Shown in pieces: positions 5,277 to 6,567 of a stretch of 6,567 nt of DNA. Position 1 is the first letter of the stretch. Each line of letters starts with the position of its first letter. The notes beneath the pieces are model-generated. The model made no database searches. It worked only from the letters and a program-made list of their open reading frames with translations, and was not told the origin of the DNA. Source of the stretch: JBECKR01 sp040235415 (GTDB taxonomy: Bacteria; Acidobacteriota; Polarisedimenticolia; Polarisedimenticolales; Polarisedimenticolaceae); the NCBI GenBank assembly GCA_040235415.1, contig JBECKR010000102.1, positions 1-6,567 of the forward strand, in the 5' to 3' direction. A program made the translations under genes and the position numbers.

Positions 5277-6567
5277 CGCGGCTTCCGCCGGTCGCGATCG
5301 TCTCGCCCTCCGCCTCCTCGGGGGCGCGGTCCCCGGAGTCGGCCGCGGCGGGACGCTCGGTCCGGATCATGAACTTGCGGTCGAGCGCCTGGAATCGATC
5401 CGCGGCCTCGATCAGCGACTTCGCGGTCGTCCGGGGGAACGCCACGACCTCGACCCGCGGTCCGATCGCCTTGACGCGCGTGACGAGGGAGGTGAAGTCG
5501 CCGTCGCCCGAGACCAGCACCACGACGTCGAGCCCGGCCGCGGCGTCGAGGATGTCGAGCGCCATCTCCATGTCCCAGTCGCCCTTCATCGAGCCGTCGG
5601 CCCGGACCCGCAGGGTCTTGCGCCGCACCTGGATGGCGCGTTGCTGCAACATCGCGATGAACCCGGATTGATCGATCTCCTTCGACTCCACGACGTACGC
5701 TCGCGCGAGCACCAGACGCCGGCCCGCGGTCGCGGCCTGCAGCAGCGCGTCGAAATCGAGCTTGCCCTTGAGCTGGCGCGCGCCGTAGTAGACGTTCTGG
5801 ACGTCGACGAACACGCCGACGCGCTCGTCCGGGCCGCGCCGCCGGCGCCCGGAGGGCGTGGCCGCCGGCTCCGCCGCCGCGGACCGCACCGCGCGGACCT
5901 CGGACGCGAGGTCGTCGAGCTTCTCGGTCAGCTGCCGGGCCCCCTGGCCGCGGTCCTTGCGGAGCTCGCCGAGCGCCTGCCGGACGTCGTGCACCGCGCG
6001 GAGCACCGGATCGTCGCCGTCGTCGCGCTCCGCCGCTTCGACCGCCTTTCCGACCGCGTGCGCGAGCTTCTTCTGCTCGGCCGCGAGCCGGCGGACGGTG
6101 CGGGACAGGCTCTCGATCGATTTCGCGGCCGCCGCCTCGCCCGGCGGCTTGCGGTCGTCTCCCTCCCGTCCGGCCCGGAGCGCGTCGAGCTCGCGGCGCA
6201 GGTGCTCGACCCGCATGCGCGATTCCGCGAGCTCGCCCTTGCGCTCGATCAGGTCGCGCTTGAGCTGCTTCTCGCCGTCGCGACTCTTGGTGAGCTGGCC
6301 CTCGAGGTGCCGGATCTTCTTCAAGAGCTCGCCCTGGCGCTTGCGCAGCCGCGCGAGCTCGCGATCGTCCCGTGCTCCGGCGCGGTCGGCGGGGCGCCGC
6401 GCTCGTCCCTCGGGAGCGGAGGACGGGGTCTCCGGAACGACCGGAGCGTCGCATCGCGACAACAGCGCGTCGACGGCGGCCCCGGCCCCGGAATCCGACG
6501 CCGCCAGCACGAGCGCGGCCCCGATCGGCAACCGGCCCTGGCCGGCGAGGGCAGCCGCCACCAGCGC
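5269..6567 (-). CDS. Coiled-coil protein with C-terminal NYN (LabA/DUF88-type) nuclease domain, N-terminus outside window
   Basis: The frame is open to the right edge, so the N-terminus is probably missing; at least 432 codons are visible. Numbering from a GTG at 6561: residues 1-35 are alanine-rich and possibly helical, 40-65 a Pro/Arg linker, about 66-130 and 145-228 charged heptad-like helices likely to form coiled coils, 229-246 a basic linker, 247-400 the NYN domain, and 400-430 an acidic disordered tail. The NYN call rests on VGVFVDVQNVYYGAR (D253, N256), KGDWDMEMALDILDAA (D328, D330) and VVLVSGDGDFTSLV (D353, D355). These acidic residues form the metal site of PIN-like ribonucleases; VEVVAFP and IEAADRFQAL are further usual NYN blocks. 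RNA cleavage is therefore inferred, but target and partners are unknown. The coiled coil suggests oligomerisation or scaffolding. It is transcribed towards the lpxH-like gene with a 10-nt gap. Third-position G/C bias is strong up to the edge. A later start is possible but no clear ribosome site marks one. Confidence 0.85.
   Translation of the reverse strand, partial: ALVAAALAGQGRLPIGAALVLAASDSGAGAAVDALLSRCDAPVVPETPSSAPEGRARRPADRAGARDDRELARLRKRQGELLKKIRHLEGQLTKSRDGEKQLKRDLIERKGELAESRMRVEHLRRELDALRAGREGDDRKPPGEAAAAKSIESLSRTVRRLAAEQKKLAHAVGKAVEAAERDDGDDPVLRAVHDVRQALGELRKDRGQGARQLTEKLDDLASEVRAVRSAAAEPAATPSGRRRRGPDERVGVFVDVQNVYYGARQLKGKLDFDALLQAATAGRRLVLARAYVVESKEIDQSGFIAMLQQRAIQVRRKTLRVRADGSMKGDWDMEMALDILDAAAGLDVVVLVSGDGDFTSLVTRVKAIGPRVEVVAFPRTTAKSLIEAADRFQALDRKFMIRTERPAAADSGDRAPEEAEGETIATGGSRAG

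Noticed and set aside
5027..6454. 475-codon minus-strand frame overlapping the NYN gene and the lpxH-like gene
   Set aside because: It is a different frame of the NYN gene's own strand, extremely Arg/Gly/Ala-rich, and runs across the conserved 3' end of the lpxH-like gene; the NYN motifs are in the other frame.
1..6567. Search for tRNA, rRNA, CRISPR arrays, insertion sequence ends, riboswitches
   Set aside because: Almost all of the window is coding and the two gaps are too short; no regularly spaced repeats, terminal inverted repeats with transposase, or tRNA-like folds were seen by eye. In particular no preQ1 riboswitch is apparent before queA, which has no intergenic leader.

Overview
The window comes from a very GC-rich bacterial chromosome; nearly every codon ends in G or C in the real genes. 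It is most likely Gram-negative, because one gene looks like the lipid A pathway hydrolase LpxH. I cannot place the phylum from sequence alone. Candidate groups are high-GC Gram-negatives such as Acidobacteriota, Myxococcota and related lineages. No RNA genes, insertion sequences, CRISPR arrays or phage genes are visible, and coding density is close to complete: the only gaps are 62 nt (1420-1481) and 10 nt (5259-5268).

Layout. At the left edge (2-289, +) is the 3' end of an unrecognised membrane protein with two hydrophobic segments. It overlaps a gene for an M48-type zinc metalloprotease (253-1419, +) that carries two Cys4 zinc-ribbon-like clusters at its N-terminus and one membrane anchor at its extreme C-terminus. 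After a 62-nt gap with an extended -10 promoter candidate comes a tightly packed four-gene run: nfo (endonuclease IV, 1482-2348), queA (2345-3400), tgt (3397-4521) and an lpxH-like phosphoesterase (4518-5258). Every junction in this run is a 4-nt NTGA start/stop overlap, so it is very probably one operon with translational coupling. A convergent gene on the minus strand (5269-6567, N-terminus beyond the edge) encodes a long coiled-coil region followed by a NYN (PIN-like, LabA/DUF88-type) nuclease domain. The two convergent stop codons lie in the arms of a perfect 8-bp inverted repeat.

How the genes work together. Tgt and QueA are successive enzymes of queuosine synthesis: Tgt exchanges guanine-34 of certain tRNAs for preQ1, and QueA then adds the cyclopentene-type ring from S-adenosylmethionine to give epoxyqueuosine. 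Nfo repairs abasic sites in DNA, and LpxH makes lipid X for lipid A. No shared pathway links these three activities, so the operon looks like a housekeeping co-transcription unit. The less ordinary proteins are the tail-anchored zinc-ribbon M48 protease and the coiled-coil NYN protein. I found no clear sign of a new multi-gene system.
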